This document shows, in pieces, positions 27,041 through 36,954 of a stretch of 64,000 nt of DNA (position 1 is its first letter; every line of letters starts with the position of its first letter). This DNA comes from Saccharicrinis sp. UBA6048. Lineage in GTDB: Bacteria > Bacteroidota > Bacteroidia > Bacteroidales > Marinilabiliaceae. Under the pieces are notes generated by a model that saw nothing but the letters and a program-made list of their open reading frames with translations, was not told the origin of the DNA and ran no database searches. The DNA is taken from positions 1-64,000 of the forward strand of contig DIYS01000001.1 of NCBI GenBank assembly GCA_002429115.1, given 5' to 3'. Both the position numbers and the translations under genes were made by a program.

Positions 27041-29533
27041 TTAATGCGATCCGAAAACATTGCTTAGTTTAATACCTGCGTAAACAGTTCTTGGATTGGT
27101 AGGGCCGTAAATATAAGCAGGGTCACGTCCATCACCTGTATCAAAATCATCCTGATACGAATTAAAGATGTTCTTAACACCTGCAAAAGCTTTAAGTGGA
27201 ATACCTCCAAGTTTTAATTCGTATTCAGCTTTAAAACCAAGATCGAAGAACGTTGGTGTGGTACGAAGCGTTCCCGGAGTTTCACCATCATTCACCTCGA
27301 TCGGTGTGCCATTATAAATCTCTTTTCTTATAATCTCACCTTCATCATCCGCAATTTGTACCACTTCACCCATACGGTAAGTTGATCCATAATAAGCAAT
27401 CTTCATTTTACCGGTGTAGGTTCCGCTGGCAATTAATGTGAGTTTTTTAGCAATAACATAATCTATGGAGAAGAAACCATAATCATTAGGCGTCCGCAAG
27501 AAGTCTTTTTCACCCAACTCCTGAGCATCACCAAAAGCACTGCGCTGAACCGTATAACCAGCACGAATAAACAAACTATTCGCCGGCGAGGCATTTAACT
27601 CGAAGTTAACACCTTTAACAGTAGCGCCATTATCCGCATTGGTTCTCCAATAGGTAGTAATACCCGTTTCTGAATCTGTTACAGGATTGGACGTAAAGGC
27701 ATCATTTAGTTTGGTATAAAAACCTTCGGCTAACAGGCCAATGTTCCACCTGCCAAAACGTTGGTTAAAGTCAAAAGATGACATATAACTGTGACTGGTT
27801 TCTTGTTTGAGCCCGGGCGCATTGGCATGTTCCATCCTAAAATCTTCCGATACTGAAATGTGCAAATCTTCGTCGAACACCTGTGGTGCACGATAACCTT
27901 GCGAATAACTAACACGCCATTGTAAAGATGGAATTACATCCCATAATACGTTGACACGAGGACTAAACACGTTACCATTATTATCACCACTGTGATCTCC
28001 ATCATTTTTGTGATCCAGGTCGGTAATATCATAACGATCGAATCGTCCGCCAACGGAAGCTTTAAACGGGCCAAACTGACGATCGAATTGAGCAAATACG
28101 CCAAAAACAGTCTTATTCTGATCGGTAATTAGTTTATTTGGTGCATGCTCAAAACCTTCAATGGTCGTTCCATCTTCACCATAAATTGGCTTGCTATAAT
28201 CCGGGTATCCCAGCTTTTTATCTTCTAGCTTATCACTGACTAACTCAATACCTGTTACGAGGCTATTTTTACCAAAATCGGTTTTAAACTGTGATCCAAG
28301 GTTCATCGTTAAACCATCGGTCTGTCCATAATCCTTTAACGATTGATTAGCTCCATAATACGATCCCCGATCTACATTCTGAGCAGAACCATAAACAGAC
28401 AGCATGCTTCCTGTTCCGATAAAACGCTCATAGGTAATGGCACCTGTTGTTATTTTATGATCCAGCGCTTCAGAAATATCCGCCTCATGGTTGGGCGAGT
28501 CAAACTTATTACCTCCGCGGCGCTCTTCATTCATTCTTAAAAAGTCAAGCGTAATTTTGTTTCGGTAGTCGATCCGGTGATACAAACGTCCACCTAAGGT
28601 CAGGTTTTCAATTTTGGCCGCTTCAGAGAAACCATCACCATTAGCATCGAACGGATCTTTGTCTCGATAGAATCCATAAAGTGCCAAACCGGTTTTCTTA
28701 CTATCACTTACGATGGTTGTATTCATATTTAACGAGTAGTCGTTGGCTGCATCGCCATCAGTACCCACGCCAACCGAGCTATATTGTGTTGTGATATCAT
28801 AAGAGTTGGCCAATGGATCTTTGGTAATCAGGTTAATGGTTCCGGCTACGGCATTGCTGCCATAAAGCGCCGAACCACCACCGCGCACTACCTCAATACG
28901 ATCAATCATACTCGATGGAATTAATTCCAAACCATATACCCCAGCCAGGTTACTAAAAATCGCCCGGTTATTAATTAATACCTGCGAGTGAGCCCCGTCC
29001 ATACCATTCATTCGAATCTGAGTAAAACCACAATTCTGGCAGTTATTCTCAAGGCGCAATCCCGGCACGTAATTTAACCCTTCACTTATGGAAACAGATT
29101 GGGTATTCTCCAGTAATTTAGGTGATAAAGTATTCACGATAACGGAAGCATCTTTTCGCTTTTTTTCGTTACGATCGGCCGTCACAACCACTTGTTCCAA
29201 TCCCAATACATCGGCCTCGAGCTTAAAATCAAACTCAATGGCCTTGCCGCTTTTAAAAGTTACGGTTTTCTCCATCGGTTTGTAGCCAAGTGCCTGCGCT
29301 CTTACAGTAAACTCTCCCTCAGGAATATCCGTCAATTCATATTGCCCTTCTAAATCAGATGCAGCTCCTAAGGTCGTATTTTTAATGGTGATGGTGGCAA
29401 ATGGTAAGGCTTCTCCTTCGGCCGATATGTTCCCTTTTATAGAATTAAGTGGTGATGGAGGAGCCATTTGTGCAACTATAAAATGGCTTAAAATGGACAA
29501 TAAAAAGGTTAAGATTTTAATACGTAAATTCAT
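27041..29533 (-). CDS. TonB-dependent outer-membrane receptor
   Basis: This 830-residue protein starts at the ATG at 29533 (MNLRIKILTFLLSILSHFIV signal peptide). After it come a CarboxypepD_reg-like domain (IKGNISAEGEALPFATITIK), the plug domain (ASVIVNTLSPKLLENTQSVS, FTQIRMNGMDGAHSQVLINN, IDRIEVVRGGGSALYGSNAV), and a barrel ending in a short F-containing tail. The plug carries a small Cys pair (NNCQNCGF). It imports a ligand, often a metal chelate or cobalamin-like compound, using TonB energy. The upstream His-rich protein suggests a metal substrate. A longer in-frame start at 29575 precedes the signal peptide and is rejected. Confidence 0.95.
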   Translation of the reverse strand: MNLRIKILTFLLSILSHFIVAQMAPPSPLNSIKGNISAEGEALPFATITIKNTTLGAASDLEGQYELTDIPEGEFTVRAQALGYKPMEKTVTFKSGKAIEFDFKLEADVLGLEQVVVTADRNEKKRKDASVIVNTLSPKLLENTQSVSISEGLNYVPGLRLENNCQNCGFTQIRMNGMDGAHSQVLINNRAIFSNLAGVYGLELIPSSMIDRIEVVRGGGSALYGSNAVAGTINLITKDPLANSYDITTQYSSVGVGTDGDAANDYSLNMNTTIVSDSKKTGLALYGFYRDKDPFDANGDGFSEAAKIENLTLGGRLYHRIDYRNKITLDFLRMNEERRGGNKFDSPNHEADISEALDHKITTGAITYERFIGTGSMLSVYGSAQNVDRGSYYGANQSLKDYGQTDGLTMNLGSQFKTDFGKNSLVTGIELVSDKLEDKKLGYPDYSKPIYGEDGTTIEGFEHAPNKLITDQNKTVFGVFAQFDRQFGPFKASVGGRFDRYDITDLDHKNDGDHSGDNNGNVFSPRVNVLWDVIPSLQWRVSYSQGYRAPQVFDEDLHISVSEDFRMEHANAPGLKQETSHSYMSSFDFNQRFGRWNIGLLAEGFYTKLNDAFTSNPVTDSETGITTYWRTNADNGATVKGVNFELNASPANSLFIRAGYTVQRSAFGDAQELGEKDFLRTPNDYGFFSIDYVIAKKLTLIASGTYTGKMKIAYYGSTYRMGEVVQIADDEGEIIRKEIYNGTPIEVNDGETPGTLRTTPTFFDLGFKAEYELKLGGIPLKAFAGVKNIFNSYQDDFDTGDGRDPAYIYGPTNPRTVYAGIKLSNVFGSH

Positions 29534-29682
29534 TAGTAGATGTTTTTTAAGGCAATAATTAACCGAACGTGCCAAGTCATAAGCTAACAGACTTATAGCA
29601 AGCGATTAAAATTGTAAGTAAGAATAATTTAAATGGCTTCCGGGGACATCGGACGCACTCAAAGAAGTTTAAGTTATGCGCA

Positions 29683-29997
29683 TTAAGCTACAGGAGGTGC
29701 CCGACCCTGGCGAGTGCCAGAGACTGTATTGACAAGCAGTGAGCTATGCTTTGCCTCAATTTTCCGATTAAAGATCAGGATAACATCGGATAACAAATCA
29801 GGTATCTCAGATGCATTCAGGACTTGCAGCTGTGCGTAAAACGAAAGCTCGTATTCACTATGCTGTGTATCCTGACTGCCCGGGTGAGCATGGCTGTATA
29901 ATCGCCCGTCAATAATGTGCGTGTGGTAACACAAGGCCTTGTTCACAATCTGAATTGCAAACGCTATTAAAAAGATTATGGCTAATCTTTTCCACAT
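29683..29997 (-). CDS. small membrane-anchored His-rich protein
   Basis: This 104-residue protein starts at the ATG at 29997 with a membrane helix or signal (MWKRLAIIFLIAFAIQIVN), followed by a His-rich stretch with CYHTHIIDGRLYSHAHPG and a short helical region, ending GRAPPVA. Histidine clustering suggests metal binding outside the cytosol. It is 149 bases upstream of the TonB receptor start on the same strand, so the two are probably co-transcribed. It is not a recognised named family. Confidence 0.72.
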   Translation of the reverse strand: MWKRLAIIFLIAFAIQIVNKALCYHTHIIDGRLYSHAHPGSQDTQHSEYELSFYAQLQVLNASEIPDLLSDVILIFNRKIEAKHSSLLVNTVSGTRQGRAPPVA

Positions 29998-30189
29998 AAT
30001 TGATATGTACCTGGTATTACTCACGGATACAAATATGGGAAAATATTCCAATGCTGATAATTTTTTAATCTTTTTAAACATCTCCACTCAAGTCGAAAAC
30101 TGTAATTACCCCTAAAATCATAAGTAATTGGGATTGATACCCACCTAACATTCTTCTAGTTTTGAAAGTGTAAACTAAAACAAACAGAC

Positions 30190-30333
30190 ATGTATAATAA
30201 CAAGCGAAGAATTGAGGTTTATCAAGACAATCAGAGCGTAAGATTATTAATGACCGGTGCATTTAAATTGACCAACGAAGATTGGATGAAGAATAAAAAG
30301 GCCAAAGTATCAAGCAACAACAGTAAAAGATAG
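30190..30333 (+). CDS. 47-codon ORF, possible small protein
   Basis: ATG to TAG gives 47 residues beginning MYNNKRRIEVYQDNQSVRLL and containing TNEDWMKNKKAKVS. Codon use and the mixed basic/amphipathic composition look coding. It lies in an otherwise gene-free stretch of nearly 900 bases. It has no signal peptide or recognised domain, and homology is unchecked. Confidence 0.45.
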   Translation: MYNNKRRIEVYQDNQSVRLLMTGAFKLTNEDWMKNKKAKVSSNNSKR

Positions 30334-30569
30334 TACTGATATTCACATAGATTATTGGGTAAATAAATTGCCCATTCCTTCTGAAATTTAACGTTTCCCG
30401 TTTTGTAACCCATTCTTGCTTCACATTAGCAGGGGTGGGTTTATAGTATATTCTTCATCGCTATTTAAAATAATTATACATTACATAAACCGTTGGACAT
30501 TCTCTTTTTATCTTCATAATTTGCTATCCAAATCAAATAAATCCGCACACAGATAACTGTTTACCACAC

Positions 30570-30737
30570 CCAATTGCCCCGGCTTCTGCAATAAATGGCA
30601 AAGTCCCGTTACCAAATACCTCGGCATCTGAATTAAACGCCATAGTACCGGGGCTGAGTAAAAAATTGGAGGGACTGAACGATTTTCAGGCGGTTGCCAA
30701 CGATTTATTTAAGAGGTTTGGCGTTTTTTTATTGGGC
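30570..30737. repeat. array B: degenerate tandem repeat, 21-nt period
   Basis: Eight 21-nt units run without indels from 30570 to the TAA at 30738. Units 1 and 3 (30570 and 30612) match at about 15 of 21 positions (CCAATTGCCCCGGCTTCTGC and CCAAATACCTCGGCATCTGA), and units 2 and 4 also match, giving a 42-nt super-period. CTGA words recur at the start of later units, as in array C. The plus-strand frame is open and translates as heptads (INGKVPL, PNTSASE, LNAIVPG, LSKKLEG, LNDFQAV, ANDLFKR), but no start codon is present. It ends about 145 bases before the next helical-protein gene. Confidence 0.7.
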
Positions 30738-30883
30738 TAAAATAAAATAACAACAGGAATCAGTGATTTAACACAGGTAAAGAATAAGAATTATATGGGC
30801 ACTGGTCATTTGCAACCAGTAAAGGACTAAACAACATACATAATCAGATATTAACTATCGCCCTTAACTATAAAATTGAGAAA

Positions 30884-31531
30884 ATGAGCAAATTTATTGA
30901 TGAATTAATAAGTAAATCCGGAGTAGCTATCAGCAATGGTAAGAACGAACCTGCTTTGGCCGAACTATTGCTTGAATATGGTTACACACCTGAGCGACTG
31001 GCCACAGGCGAAAGCTTATGGAACACTGCCAGTTCGCTTAACAGCTTACAGAAAAAAGAAAGTGGTGAGCAACTAGCGGCTACCGAGGCATTGAACCAGG
31101 CTATAGAAGCCGCCAATGCTGTTTATATACCCCATATGAAAGTAGCGCGCATTGCCTTTCGTAATGACATAAACCGTTGGGCGCAGTTAGAGCTGAAAGG
31201 GAAACGTAAAAAGAGCCAATCGGGCTGGATGGGACAAACAAAAGTGTTTTACTCCAACCTGCTGGCTGATGAACTGGCATTGGAAAAGATGGCCGGATAT
31301 GGCCAGACGCGTGAAAAGTTAGAAGCCGGCCAGCAATTAGTCGAAAAAACGGAAGTGCAATTGGCTGTGCGTAAAAAGGAGATGGGTGAAGCACAGGATG
31401 CCACAAAAAAACGCGATAAAGCAATTGATGAGTTGCAGGAGTGGTATTCCGACTATATTGAAATTGCACGTTTGGCACTGGCTGACCAACCGCAATACCT
31501 GGAGATGATGGGCATAGTAAGTCCGTCGTAG
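30884..31531 (+). CDS. helical hypothetical protein next to array B
   Basis: This 215-residue cytosolic protein is almost wholly alpha-helical, with long Ala/Glu/Lys/Gln-rich segments. It contains YGYTPERLATGESLWNTA in the N-terminal part, ARIAFRNDINRWAQLELKGK in the middle, and GYGQTREKLEAGQQLVEKTE and KIELARLALADQPQYL-like segments later, which I recall as a recurrent Bacteroidota hypothetical family without known function. There is no membrane segment. Array B ends about 145 bases upstream, and an intrinsic terminator follows at 31560-31594. The family resembles helical-bundle proteins but has no recognised fold. Confidence 0.78.
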   Translation: MSKFIDELISKSGVAISNGKNEPALAELLLEYGYTPERLATGESLWNTASSLNSLQKKESGEQLAATEALNQAIEAANAVYIPHMKVARIAFRNDINRWAQLELKGKRKKSQSGWMGQTKVFYSNLLADELALEKMAGYGQTREKLEAGQQLVEKTEVQLAVRKKEMGEAQDATKKRDKAIDELQEWYSDYIEIARLALADQPQYLEMMGIVSPS

Positions 31532-31559
31532 TATAATAAAAACAATCTATTAAATAATA

Positions 31560-31594
31560 CCCCTTATATCGTATTGGGCGATCGATATAAGGGG
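31560..31594. terminator. bidirectional terminator
   Basis: CCCCTTATATCG and CGATATAAGGGG form a 12-base perfect stem between the convergent helical-protein gene (plus) and the last gene of the minus cluster. T-rich sequence follows on the plus strand; the minus-strand side is less T-rich. Confidence 0.85.
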
Positions 31595-31612
31595 TTGTTA
31601 TTCTTTAGGATA

Positions 31613-32566
31613 TTAACGTGTAGCATTCAACTCAACTGCACATAAATCCACTTGCTTAAGAGCTTTTCTCTCTCCTTTTTGTTGTAAAAGATTATAAGCC
31701 AATATTTGATTAAACCCATTTCCGGCATTCAATTGGTTTAAAAGTTCATCTTTAACAGATGACACAAGCTTTTCGTCCCGGCGTAATACTTCCAATGCTG
31801 AATTGAAATAAACAGCTTCATCATTATGAAGCCACCGGTGGGCACAATCTATTACATGCTCACCAATGTTATTACTAACCAAGGCAGCATAGACAGCCTG
31901 TAACTTTAGGGTATCGGGTAAATTTTCAAAAGCATCTAATTCGAGTAATTTGGCCCGTACTTTCAAGTTCTCGCTATTTTGACCAAAGGCTTCAGTTGTC
32001 TTCTTCTTTACCTCTTCTGCCGTTTGTCCATAAGTAAAATGCCATAGTACCCAGGTGGTTTTAACAGCCCCGGTTATGTATTCAAACTTATGTGTTTGCA
32101 CTGTCGCCGAGCTCACAGCATCAACGGTATGGTAAGTGTTTTCGGCCTGGTGAGAAGTCAGGTTTTCATATTTGCAAAATTGCAGTTCAGAACCCGGATT
32201 GTTTAATATCTTATGCAGCTTTGTGTATTCCTTCTCCGAAAACTCCTTATGGTTTAATTTGGTCAATTCTACTCCATCCAGCAAGTGGTACTTCATAAAA
32301 TTACCAAAACTATCCCAATAAATACGGATGCGCATCATTCGGCATTCATCTTCACCATGGCATGGAAACTCATGAAAATCGCGGTAATAATAACATGGAT
32401 GGCCTTGTTTATCCAACACCTGGGTAAGTTCATATTGCTCATCATTACTCACAATCTGATGATGAACCTGTTCATAATCAGGTGTCAAATGCTCCCCATC
32501 GAAGCTGTTAAAACTCACCATAAAAGCCCAAATGCAAAGCGCTATAAGCACCATCACCTGCTTCAT
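31613..32566 (-). CDS. secreted protein with possible FMN-binding (flavinylation) motif
   Basis: This 317-residue protein has a signal peptide or anchor ([20 protein letters not shown]). Around residue 150 it has [12 protein letters not shown], which resembles the D-x-(S/T)-(G/S)-A-(T/S) motif at which ApbE attaches FMN in NqrG/RnfG-type domains; the Gly is replaced by Ser, so this is tentative. The C-terminal 120 residues look helical, perhaps armadillo or HEAT-like. It is the last gene of the ten-gene cluster and overlaps the DAHP synthase gene by four bases. If flavinylated, it could take part in periplasmic electron transfer with the cluster's cytochromes. Confidence 0.6.
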   Translation of the reverse strand: MKQVMVLIALCIWAFMVSFNSFDGEHLTPDYEQVHHQIVSNDEQYELTQVLDKQGHPCYYYRDFHEFPCHGEDECRMMRIRIYWDSFGNFMKYHLLDGVELTKLNHKEFSEKEYTKLHKILNNPGSELQFCKYENLTSHQAENTYHTVDAVSSATVQTHKFEYITGAVKTTWVLWHFTYGQTAEEVKKKTTEAFGQNSENLKVRAKLLELDAFENLPDTLKLQAVYAALVSNNIGEHVIDCAHRWLHNDEAVYFNSALEVLRRDEKLVSSVKDELLNQLNAGNGFNQILAYNLLQQKGERKALKQVDLCAVELNATR

Positions 32567-33555
32567 ACCAATGCTCCTTTCGTATTAGTTGTAAACACCT
32601 CTATTTGCCCCATCAATTGTTTTATTTGCTCTAAGGTTAATGATTGTGGCCCATCGCTCAATGCTTTATCCGGTTGGTTGTGTACCTCAATTTCCAAACC
32701 GTCGGCACCACAGGCCAAAGCTGCCATTGACATAGGTGCTACCAACGATCGTATCCCTGTTCCGTGAGAAGGATCGACTACAATAGGCAAGTGCGAATGT
32801 TGCTTGATGTATGGTACCACATTTAGGTCGAGTGTATTTCGAGTAGCTGTTTCGAAAGTAGAAATACCCCGCTCGCAGAAAATAACATTTGGGTTGCCAT
32901 GTGCCAGAATGTATTCAGCTGCCAACAAGAAATCGTGCATCTTAGCTGACATACCTCGCTTTAATAATACCGGCTTATTTACTTTCCCCAGCGCTTCGAG
33001 TAAGGAGTAATTGTACATATTGCGCGAACCGACCTGTATGATGTCTGCCACATCAACTACTTCATCAATATGATCCATCGACATCACTTCAGTTACCACC
33101 TTTAAACCATACTTTTCACGCATATTGTTCAGCAATTCCAGTCCCTTGCTTTTCAATCCCTGGAAAGTATAGGGACTTGTGCGGGGTTTATAAGCACCTC
33201 CACGCAATAAGCGAATGCCCATTTCGCTCAATGAGCCGGCAATGGCATTTAACTGTTCGTAACTTTCCACAGCACAAGGACCTGCTATTATTGCGGGTTC
33301 GTTACTACCTATTTCAAGCTCTCCGCAATGAATGATGCTGTTGTCAGGCTTTACTTTTCTGCTGCTCAAAGCATACTCCGGTGCATCGGTAACTACTTGG
33401 TCTATACACGCCATATCTATATGATCCAAAACCGCTTTATCTTTTAGCAGAATGACCTCGTGCCCCTCATGCAAAACAGCATTGCTGTTTATTGCTTTTA
33501 GTAGCTGTGCTTTTTGCTCACTACTTATTCTTCTGTTCAATTTCAATACAATCAT
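32563..33555 (-). CDS. aroF: 3-deoxy-7-phosphoheptulonate (DAHP) synthase, type I
   Basis: This enzyme condenses phosphoenolpyruvate and erythrose 4-phosphate to DAHP, the first step of the shikimate pathway to chorismate. The 330-residue protein has an N-terminal ferredoxin-like domain (about 1-70) and a TIM barrel with AGPCAVES (91-98), [18 protein letters not shown] (117 onward), [31 protein letters not shown] and VVDPSHGTG, all conserved family signatures. It sits inside a redox/iron-like cluster with a chorismatase-like gene, overlapping both neighbours by four bases, which is unusual for a housekeeping aro gene and suggests a dedicated supply of chorismate or product. Confidence 0.95.
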   Translation of the reverse strand: MIVLKLNRRISSEQKAQLLKAINSNAVLHEGHEVILLKDKAVLDHIDMACIDQVVTDAPEYALSSRKVKPDNSIIHCGELEIGSNEPAIIAGPCAVESYEQLNAIAGSLSEMGIRLLRGGAYKPRTSPYTFQGLKSKGLELLNNMREKYGLKVVTEVMSMDHIDEVVDVADIIQVGSRNMYNYSLLEALGKVNKPVLLKRGMSAKMHDFLLAAEYILAHGNPNVIFCERGISTFETATRNTLDLNVVPYIKQHSHLPIVVDPSHGTGIRSLVAPMSMAALACGADGLEIEVHNQPDKALSDGPQSLTLEQIKQLMGQIEVFTTNTKGALV

Positions 33556-34442
33556 GATAGTTTTTTACCTTTCTGCTTGCCAGGCGAAATAAGTTTAACC
33601 CGGATATTAAAGCCGATTCTCAGATTTTTAAAGGAGATGCTATTGTGATTATAAGCCAAATCTTTTCCGAGGCTTACTTTATCACGTGTTGTTAAAAAGA
33701 GCTGAAAATTATGTGTTCGTGTAAACGATTCAAATCCTATTGTGATGGCTGGTTCAGGTTCAAAATCGGCCAGCTCATTATTATCGAACCATGTGAGATT
33801 ACCCGCATGCTGATAGCTGGCAAACACCGATTTATTATGGCTAACCTTAAAACCAGTTGCCAGATTAATATCGTATTTATCGGCCTGTTGATTGTTTTCC
33901 ACACTATTCATATGAACCAATGCGAAAGAGGCCTGAATGTTCCATTTGTAGTTAAACTGCCGGCCAGCAATTAGTTCATTCTGAAAATACAAACGTTCGC
34001 CAGGACTATATTCATCACCAAACTTCGTTTTATCGCGCCCATCAACAGACAAGGCTGAATAAAAACTCAGAGATACCGGCATCTCATTATTAGTTGATTG
34101 CTTTAAAAGGCGATACTTAAGTCCGATTTCCTGTGCCTTATGAAACTTTTGTGTAAAAAAACGGGCATCCAACCGCTTTGTTATCCCGTAGCTCACACCC
34201 ATTGATATATTGGACGAACCATATACACCCAGCAAATCGCTAAAGCCATTTTCAATGGTCCCAAATCGATGGAGAATTTCCAGCTGCAGCTCACCTTTTT
34301 TTACTGTTGTGGTGGTTTGTCTGTCGGCCAGGTGCGTTCCCCAAAATGCACTACCCACCGGCACACGTGCCACTTTATCTTGTCCTGACACCATCAGGCA
34401 CAATAATAAAGAAGCACATACTATTAAAATACGTATTTTCAT
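33552..34442 (-). CDS. DUF5777-type outer-membrane beta-barrel protein
   Basis: This 296-residue protein starts at the ATG at 34442 ([20 protein letters not shown] signal peptide). The mature chain has the DUF5777 features [18 protein letters not shown] and [19 protein letters not shown] and multiple alternating amphipathic beta strands, ending with a C-terminal strand and a basic tail. It is predicted to be an outer-membrane barrel. DUF5777 proteins often sit next to c-type cytochromes in Bacteroidota. It overlaps the DAHP synthase gene by four bases (stop and start). Confidence 0.85.
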   Translation of the reverse strand: MKIRILIVCASLLLCLMVSGQDKVARVPVGSAFWGTHLADRQTTTTVKKGELQLEILHRFGTIENGFSDLLGVYGSSNISMGVSYGITKRLDARFFTQKFHKAQEIGLKYRLLKQSTNNEMPVSLSFYSALSVDGRDKTKFGDEYSPGERLYFQNELIAGRQFNYKWNIQASFALVHMNSVENNQQADKYDINLATGFKVSHNKSVFASYQHAGNLTWFDNNELADFEPEPAITIGFESFTRTHNFQLFLTTRDKVSLGKDLAYNHNSISFKNLRIGFNIRVKLISPGKQKGKKLS

Positions 34443-34547
34443 TAACACTTTCTTATACCTGTTTACAATTACATTATTCCCCAATTACAGGTTGAATAAT
34501 GCCAAAGTATTAACCTGTGATCTACATTAAATTTCGATCACAGATTA

Positions 34548-34925
34548 TTAATTGTTTAATGCCCCTTCAGTCATCCATTGCAAGATCAATTGTTTCTCAA
34601 AATCACTTGGCACATCAACAAACGGATGCCCGGTATTTATCTTTTTTATCAATTTGCTGTGCTCCGGGTTATCTGCATTAATATAGCTGCCATTAATAAG
34701 TGCCTCATATGACTTTTCCTGCCTTAATATGGGCGGTGTCGCATTATTATGATGGCACGAAATACAAGTCGTTTGAAAAACAGGCTGTATATGTTCTTTA
34801 TAACTTACCTCATCGGGCAAAATGCCACTCGTATCAACATAATTGTATTCGCACGCAATGAGCAAAAATGAACTAAGTGCAATGAAGGTAACATTGGTCA
34901 ACTGACGTTTAACCCTACTAATCAT
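34548..34925 (-). CDS. c-type cytochrome lipoprotein (one heme)
   Basis: From the ATG at 34925, in a coupled ATGATTAG overlap with the preceding gene, the 125-residue product has a lipobox leader (FLLIAC) and one CxxCH heme-attachment site, CISCHHN, about residue 59. The following INTGHPFVDVPSDFEKQLIL segment could provide the distal ligand. The layout is that of small cytochrome c lipoproteins in Bacteroidota respiratory or metal-handling gene sets. It would act as a periplasmic electron carrier anchored to a membrane. Confidence 0.88.
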   Translation of the reverse strand: MISRVKRQLTNVTFIALSSFLLIACEYNYVDTSGILPDEVSYKEHIQPVFQTTCISCHHNNATPPILRQEKSYEALINGSYINADNPEHSKLIKKINTGHPFVDVPSDFEKQLILQWMTEGALNN

Positions 34926-35637
34926 TTTTAGCACCGTTGTTAATCCATTTTTCAATCAACAATTTATCAGCCTCACTGGCAAATGATGAGGCTGCTGTAT
35001 GATCTGCTTCCGAACCTGCATTCACCCCTATGTCCCTGAGCCATTTTTTTTGATTCAAAACAGTCATTATAAAACTCTTGCCTGCATCATTTTTCACAAC
35101 AAGGGTTTCATTGCTTTTTGATTGCGATTTAATACCAACAAGTGCAGCATAGCTTTTGTCGGCTGTTAAATACAAACCTGCCTCAACCAATTGTGTTCCT
35201 CCATGACACTGAATGCAGCTGTTAAAAACCTGCTCCTGTACACGACTATACGACAACAATTTGATATCGGCCAGTGGCAATCTTACGTCTGCGGCATAAC
35301 TTACTTGAGTGTATGTGTGGAGAACAGCCTCAACATTTCCATTATGAGCAGCTACATACACTTTACAGGTATAATCACCCGATTCAACATTGTTTAGACT
35401 AAAGGTGATGTCAGAAGTATTTTGAGGCATTGCAATCTGAGTTTTATATATAGGAGTGTTGTGTTGATTGTTGGCAAACAGTCCAACAAATATTGATTCT
35501 CCTTCTATCCGGTTGGATGGGTCCATCACAGAGATTGTTCCTGTTACATTGCTTTTTTCAGGTGCATCATCGCCACCACTACTGCAGGCAGTAAATACGA
35601 TAATGCTTACTAAATAAAAAAAATTCTTCATAGCCAT
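34918..35637 (-). CDS. c-type cytochrome lipoprotein with N-terminal beta domain
   Basis: This 239-residue protein has a signal peptide with lipobox (IVFTACSSGGDD), a beta-sandwich-like N-terminal half (about 30-130), then a heme-c region with CIQCHGG, about residue 140, and a planctomycete-type cytochrome C-like tail (DIGVNAGSEADHTAASSFAS). The start could be either of two close ATG codons (35637 or 35631). It overlaps the next cytochrome gene by 8 bases, so the two heme proteins are likely made together. Confidence 0.88.
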   Translation of the reverse strand: MAMKNFFYLVSIIVFTACSSGGDDAPEKSNVTGTISVMDPSNRIEGESIFVGLFANNQHNTPIYKTQIAMPQNTSDITFSLNNVESGDYTCKVYVAAHNGNVEAVLHTYTQVSYAADVRLPLADIKLLSYSRVQEQVFNSCIQCHGGTQLVEAGLYLTADKSYAALVGIKSQSKSNETLVVKNDAGKSFIMTVLNQKKWLRDIGVNAGSEADHTAASSFASEADKLLIEKWINNGAKND

Positions 35638-35699
35638 ATATTATTGAAAAGATGTGCTTATGTAACAGCTATGCTACTACACAAGCACTTTGTAGTTTT

Positions 35700-36920
35700 T
35701 TAGAATGCAAATTGCAATTGTGCACAAATACTGTGTTCAGACATGCCATTATCATCATCATTTTTGGCAAAAGCATTGTCGTGTCCCATCTTTTGAAGGT
35801 TTTGGTACATCACTTGTAACTTCAGGTTGTTATCCATAAAATAGTAGTTAAGCCCAATTGCCGGCATTACCAGTTGACCATTAACATCCGTGCCATTGCG
35901 ATCAAATACATCCAAACGAAGAGCCGGTTGTAGTTTATCATTTACAAAATAGCCGGCTTGTGCATAGGCTCCATAGAAATTCATCGTTTCGGAGGTTTGT
36001 TGGCGCTCAACAAAATCTACATTCATTAAATAAGCTTCTGCTCCAAGGTACCAGCGGTTTTTAATATAGCTTGTTTCCAGGCCTACACGTAGATCATTGC
36101 TGGCTTCCATGTTGGCCTCAACATTATATGAAACGCTTGCTCCCAATGATAAATACCGACTGTTTAGATCATCGGGTGATCCCTGGTGCAATGGCATAGG
36201 CCCATTAGGAGTATATGCCATACGCGCTGCATATAATAATGAAGGAATACCTAAATCGTCACTGGTCGTCTTGGTAGCTGAATTAACTCCAATACCCGTT
36301 CCGTTAAAAATACCCAGCTGATATTCCCATTTTTGAGCCAGTAAACCATGCATTTGTACCCCAATATCAAAGCCGGTAGCCATAGCAGGGTTAAATGCGT
36401 TTAAATCAAAAGGGATATTGACACGCGTCGTTAATGAGGTAGGAGGAGTCATGAACAATGTTTGTCCCAATCTTGATAGATAAGCATGTGTAAATGGTGT
36501 TTTGAATTTACCTATACGGAAGCGCATTTGCTCTTTTACATTAATATCAAACCAGGCTTGTTGAAGCAAAGAACCGCCCGAAGCAGCTGCATTTATAGTC
36601 AGGTTATAAGTGACAATGTTAAAGGCTTTACCTGCAAAACCAACCAAAGCATAAGGTACACTAAACCCTGAATTAAGCACATTATCCTGCTCAAACAGTG
36701 CCAGTCCTTCATTATCGTAATAGTTATAGCAAGCACGTGTTTGTATTAATACGAAAGGCTTTAGAAGAAAATCGCCCTGCGAAGTTTTAAAGGTAAAACC
36801 TTCCTTACCTGCTAAGGATATCATATCACTTTCAATGTATTTTTCTGCATTCTCTTTTTCCTGCGCATACGAAAGGCTGACAAGCATCAGTGACAGGAGT
36901 GTTAATATTTTAATTTTCAT
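35700..36920 (-). CDS. OprO/OprP-like porin
   Basis: This 406-residue protein has a signal peptide (MKIKILTLLSLMLVSLSYAQ) and the layout of phosphate-selective porin O/P proteins: an N-terminal linker, then beta-barrel strands such as FLLKPFVLIQTRACYNY, RFRIGKFKTPFTHAYLS and VSYNVEANMEASNDLRVGLE, ending in an F (LQFAF). It would be an outer-membrane channel for anions or other solutes. It lies between the RidA-like gene and the cytochrome genes with short gaps. Confidence 0.9.
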   Translation of the reverse strand: MKIKILTLLSLMLVSLSYAQEKENAEKYIESDMISLAGKEGFTFKTSQGDFLLKPFVLIQTRACYNYYDNEGLALFEQDNVLNSGFSVPYALVGFAGKAFNIVTYNLTINAAASGGSLLQQAWFDINVKEQMRFRIGKFKTPFTHAYLSRLGQTLFMTPPTSLTTRVNIPFDLNAFNPAMATGFDIGVQMHGLLAQKWEYQLGIFNGTGIGVNSATKTTSDDLGIPSLLYAARMAYTPNGPMPLHQGSPDDLNSRYLSLGASVSYNVEANMEASNDLRVGLETSYIKNRWYLGAEAYLMNVDFVERQQTSETMNFYGAYAQAGYFVNDKLQPALRLDVFDRNGTDVNGQLVMPAIGLNYYFMDNNLKLQVMYQNLQKMGHDNAFAKNDDDNGMSEHSICAQLQFAF

Positions 36921-36954
36921 TACTTTGAGGATTATATTTTTTATTTCTTACTAA

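Noticed and set aside
30489..30740. 84-codon open frame across array B, as a pseudogene end
   Set aside because: No start codon in frame, and the translated heptads follow the 21-nt DNA repeats, so the repeat explains the open frame better. The gene-remnant view is kept only as a low alternative.
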